From positions 310,001 to 374,000 of the forward strand of contig NZ_VFID01000003.1 of NCBI RefSeq assembly GCF_006542425.1: a DNA stretch of 64,000 nt, in the 5' to 3' direction. Positions 61,711 through 64,000 of this stretch are shown here, one piece after another; position 1 is the stretch's first letter; every line of letters begins with the position of its first letter. Under the pieces are notes generated by a model. That model was not told the origin of the DNA and did not search any database. It worked only from the letters and a program-made list of their open reading frames with translations. Made by a program: the position numbers and the translations under genes. The stretch comes from Pseudoxanthomonas sp. z9. GTDB lineage: Bacteria > Pseudomonadota > Gammaproteobacteria > Xanthomonadales > Xanthomonadaceae.

Positions 61711-62031
61711 TCAGATCTTCTCCTGCCAGGGTTCATCCCGCGCGTTGCGATGCCATTGCCGCCAGCCATGGCAATACGCGGACTGGACGTACGGACCACG
61801 CAGGATTCGCGGCGCATCCGAGGCGATCGATTCCTCGCCCAGCAGATAGACCGCATGCGCCCATGGCTGGACACGCTCGTGCGGCAGCTCCGCCAGTCGC
61901 CGATCCACGATGCTGGCCGCGTCCTCAATGGAAAGCGCGCGCACGAGAAAGCAGGTGTCCGGACCATTGGGACCACCGCTCAGGGGATCCTCGGCATCAT
62001 TGCCCCAACGCACTACCTCATAGATGTGCAT
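61711..62031 (-). CDS. Hypothetical protein, possible orphan immunity protein
   Basis: 106 aa from ATG 62031 with GGAACGCG upstream (an in-frame start six codons earlier exists). Reads MHIYEVVRWGNDAEDPLSGG, PDTCFLVRALSIEDAASIVD and ILRGPYVQSAYCHGWRQWHR. Proteins like this are seen near Rhs elements in Xanthomonadaceae, so an immunity role is possible but not shown. Gene order: after it (in its reading direction) comes the terminator side of the receptor gene. Confidence 0.65.
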   Translation of the reverse strand: MHIYEVVRWGNDAEDPLSGGPNGPDTCFLVRALSIEDAASIVDRRLAELPHERVQPWAHAVYLLGEESIASDAPRILRGPYVQSAYCHGWRQWHRNARDEPWQEKI

Positions 62032-62531
62032 ACGCGTTCCATCGGGCATAGAAGAAGTCGATCACGTCCACCCCCACGATCTTCCAGATACCACATCGAC
62101 GGCTTCTTCCGGTACGCGTTCGACCGTAAGAAACCTATCGGCTTGCATGCCTGTGCCGGAGCCTCAACCGCAAGTAGACATCAAACCATTGACTTAACAA
62201 ATAAATACATGATTTTACAGTGGCATTGACTCACAATCTGACACGCTTTTGCGAAGTCGTCCCCAGTCGTGGAGGCGCTGCAATGGGGATTGGGTGCTGG
62301 GGAGAGCTTGCCTCGGTGGCGGGCGTCCTCTCACTCAGGACTGCTGGCCCCAGCCGGCCTTGTGGCACCACGGCTTTCTGGGGCGCCACCGCTGGAGAGG
62401 ACGAGTGCGGGGCATACTGATTCGCCTGGCGGTTACCTGCCGTCCCGGACCAGTTCGGCCAAGCAGTATTCGCGTACACATTCAGGCGAGCGGTTTTGCA
62501 ATGACGGACTTCTGCTGCATGACTTCATTTG
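62032..62531. other. Gene-poor region between two small genes
   Basis: 500 bp with lower GC in its first half. Short open frames exist on both strands but none has a convincing start or family. It may be remnants of earlier immunity genes. Confidence 0.55.
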
Positions 62532-62957
62532 CTAAGGAATCACCAATTTGATTGCTGATGGTCCCGATATTTCGATAGCCACATCACGGCAAGCGCCAAG
62601 CCGGATTATGGTTCCACCTTCCGACGCATCGCTAACAATGGTTCCCGTCACTTCGACCATACGACCATCCAAGTCACGCTTACGGCCATCTAACGAGTCG
62701 TAATTGATCAGCGAGACGCAACGCAACGTCTCCCAGTTCTCGCCATCACTCATTGTCGCCCATAGGTTCTTATCCTCATGACGCAAAGTTATCCATGCTC
62801 GGAATGTCACTTCCTTTCCTTCAAACTGCTTCGGGTTTGCGGCGACATCAAGAAATCTTTGATCAGCTGAAAGTTCCGTTTTCAATTTATGCGATGAGCA
62901 GGCAGCAAGTCCAAATGAACAGATAAAAGTAACAATTAGAACCCACTTGCTAGTCAT
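62532..62957 (-). CDS. Lipoprotein, likely Rhs-toxin immunity protein
   Basis: 141-aa lipoprotein: MTSKWVLIVTFICSFGLAAC with Cys20 as lipidation site. The mature part VTFRAWITLRHEDKNLWATM, RMVEVTGTIVSDASEGGTII and RLGACRDVAIEISG resembles an OB-fold. Its ATG (62957) overlaps the Rhs stop by four bases (ATGA), so it is translated with the toxin tail and is the natural immunity candidate. A lipoprotein inhibitor would act in the periplasm. GC is low relative to the genome. Confidence 0.75.
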   Translation of the reverse strand: MTSKWVLIVTFICSFGLAACSSHKLKTELSADQRFLDVAANPKQFEGKEVTFRAWITLRHEDKNLWATMSDGENWETLRCVSLINYDSLDGRKRDLDGRMVEVTGTIVSDASEGGTIIRLGACRDVAIEISGPSAIKLVIP

Positions 62958-64000
62958 TGGGTGGTCTCCGGATTCATGAATTCTGGCTGAAGCTGCTGCC
63001 TATCCAAGCTCTTCTGAAGCTCTTTCGCCTCGCGCTGAGTCATCCTTCCATCAAGCATTCGGAACTGAAGGCGACCACCAACGATCTCCGTGACCCCGAC
63101 ACGTCCCTCACTGACAACGCCATTGGGGAGGCCATGCTTAAGGGGCGCAGCATCCGCAGGACTAATGACGCCATCGGTCCGTCCATTAATATGTCCGTGA
63201 ATGATTGCTTCGGCTCCCTTGGGAATAGGGGCCGTCGCAGAATCCGTTCGCGTCGTCCTGGCCGTCGTCGCATCCGAAGCCAACGTTACTTTATGACCGC
63301 CGCCTTCGGCCGGCGTCACGAAACCAATTTTTTCCTTTTGGCTGCCACTTGGTACGGCTACCACACTCTTCTGATTAACCATCGCCTTAGCAACAGAATC
63401 TGAGGCTTGTGTCGTTTGACCTGTCGATCTACTTTCAACATAGGTGTCGGACTGGATACACGCAGTTTTGGTCGAACCAGGACACGCACTGCGCCCATCC
63501 GGATCTGTAAACTTGTAAGGATTGTTATTGGCATACCAATACCGATTGAAATTGGCGCCAGGCATTGAGTACGCCGTCACCGGGTCCACCGACAGGAACC
63601 GCCCGATGAGCGGGTCGTAATACCGCTGCTGCATGTAGGTCAGCCCAGTGGCCGCATCCTGCACATGCCCGGTGTAGCCCGGTCCGTCCGTCAACGCCCG
63701 GTTGGTCAGTCGCCCATAAGGCTCGTACTCGCTGGTCTCAACGATGGCCTTGGCCGCATCCGTCACCGCGATGGGTGTCCCCAGCGCGTCGGTGTGCTGG
63801 AACCGGCTCACCACGGCACCGGTGGCGGTGTTCTTCTCGCGGGTGGCCAACAGGCTTCCGTTCAGCGAAATGTAGTAGGTCTGCCTGCTCTGCCGTACGT
63901 CGCTGGCATACATCAACTGTCCGGCCTGGTTGTACAAGCTGTACTTGCTGCCGGCCGCCGTGACGTCCCGTACGCGCCGACCGTGGCCGTCATAGACATA
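62954..64000 (-). CDS. Rhs repeat protein C-terminal end with JAMM-like toxin domain, partial
   Basis: The reading frame is open to the right edge, so the gene starts outside the window. Right end reads VYDGHGRRVRDVTAAGSKYS; Rhs core ends with TGLTYMQQRYYDPLIGRFLS, VDPVTAYSMPGANFNRYWYA and DPDG near 63495-63505. The ~180-residue tail after DPDG is unrelated to the core and of lower GC, as in polymorphic toxins. It contains IIHGH and SPAD (about 63152-63199), a JAMM/DUF4329-like metal-binding pattern, then LKHGLPNGVV. A toxin function is inferred from architecture and the overlapping lipoprotein. Confidence 0.88.
   Translation of the reverse strand, partial: YVYDGHGRRVRDVTAAGSKYSLYNQAGQLMYASDVRQSRQTYYISLNGSLLATREKNTATGAVVSRFQHTDALGTPIAVTDAAKAIVETSEYEPYGRLTNRALTDGPGYTGHVQDAATGLTYMQQRYYDPLIGRFLSVDPVTAYSMPGANFNRYWYANNNPYKFTDPDGRSACPGSTKTACIQSDTYVESRSTGQTTQASDSVAKAMVNQKSVVAVPSGSQKEKIGFVTPAEGGGHKVTLASDATTARTTRTDSATAPIPKGAEAIIHGHINGRTDGVISPADAAPLKHGLPNGVVSEGRVGVTEIVGGRLQFRMLDGRMTQREAKELQKSLDRQQLQPEFMNPETTQ

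Noticed and set aside
62231-62479. Small minus-strand gene (82 codons)
   Set aside because: Low-complexity Pro/Ala/Ser sequence without a convincing start or family.

Overview
The window is high-GC DNA with dense short-spaced genes, and its gene content (scpA-scpB-rluB, yaeQ, Oar-type TonB receptors, flavin-dependent halogenase next to TonB receptors, many GGAGCGACGTCAGTCGCGA-type hairpin repeats) points to a gammaproteobacterium of the Xanthomonadaceae/Lysobacteraceae (Lysobacter, Luteimonas, Pseudoxanthomonas or a relative). This is inferred from family knowledge, not from a database search. No rRNA, tRNA, CRISPR array or insertion sequence was recognised.

Region 1 (1-15812, all minus strand) is a carbohydrate-utilisation locus: GH3 beta-glucosidase, LacI-family regulator, two large TonB-dependent receptors with N-terminal carboxypeptidase-regulatory-like domains, a flavin-dependent halogenase, a GH144-like (PF10091) lipoprotein glucanase, and a CUT1 sugar ABC transporter whose first permease runs off the left edge. 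Five copies of a LacI-type operator, TGTAAACGTTTTCA or close variants, lie before the GH3, lacI and both receptor genes and over the start codon of the GH144-like gene. The simplest model is uptake of an oligoglucoside (possibly beta-1,2-glucan) through the outer membrane, periplasmic trimming, ABC import, and repression relieved by a product.

Region 2 (15865-26416) is housekeeping: BolA and YciI-like proteins, the ScpA/ScpB/RluB cluster, an FAD oxidoreductase with a ferredoxin-NADP reductase, a 2-Cys glutathione peroxidase, and a secreted M3 dipeptidyl carboxypeptidase. It ends at a 168-bp tandem repeat array (26525-27042).

Region 3 (27049-33825) is mixed accessory DNA: an MHS-type transporter, a small protein with a strongly structured 5' region, an AT-rich island with an orphan immunity-like gene, cyclopropane fatty acid synthase, lipoprotein genes, a small gene behind a sigma-54-like promoter, and a histone-H1-like protein.

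Region 4 (33901-56600) is metabolic and stress genes: rhomboid, peptide transporter, M14 peptidase, two glutathione transferases, ZIP transporter, a membrane-anchored barnase with barstar, DbpA helicase, cold shock protein, YaeQ, two BaiN/HI0933-type flavoproteins, SelO with TrhO, an ArsR-SRPBCC operon with two visible operators, FKBP and a beta-lactamase-like hydrolase.

Region 5 (57074-64000) carries a glutamate-synthase-like FMN protein, a third TonB receptor, and the C-terminal end of an Rhs polymorphic toxin with a JAMM-like motif, followed by an overlapping lipoprotein gene that is the likely immunity partner and a second small orphan gene. Composition drops in GC over this toxin/immunity end, as it does around 29200-30050.
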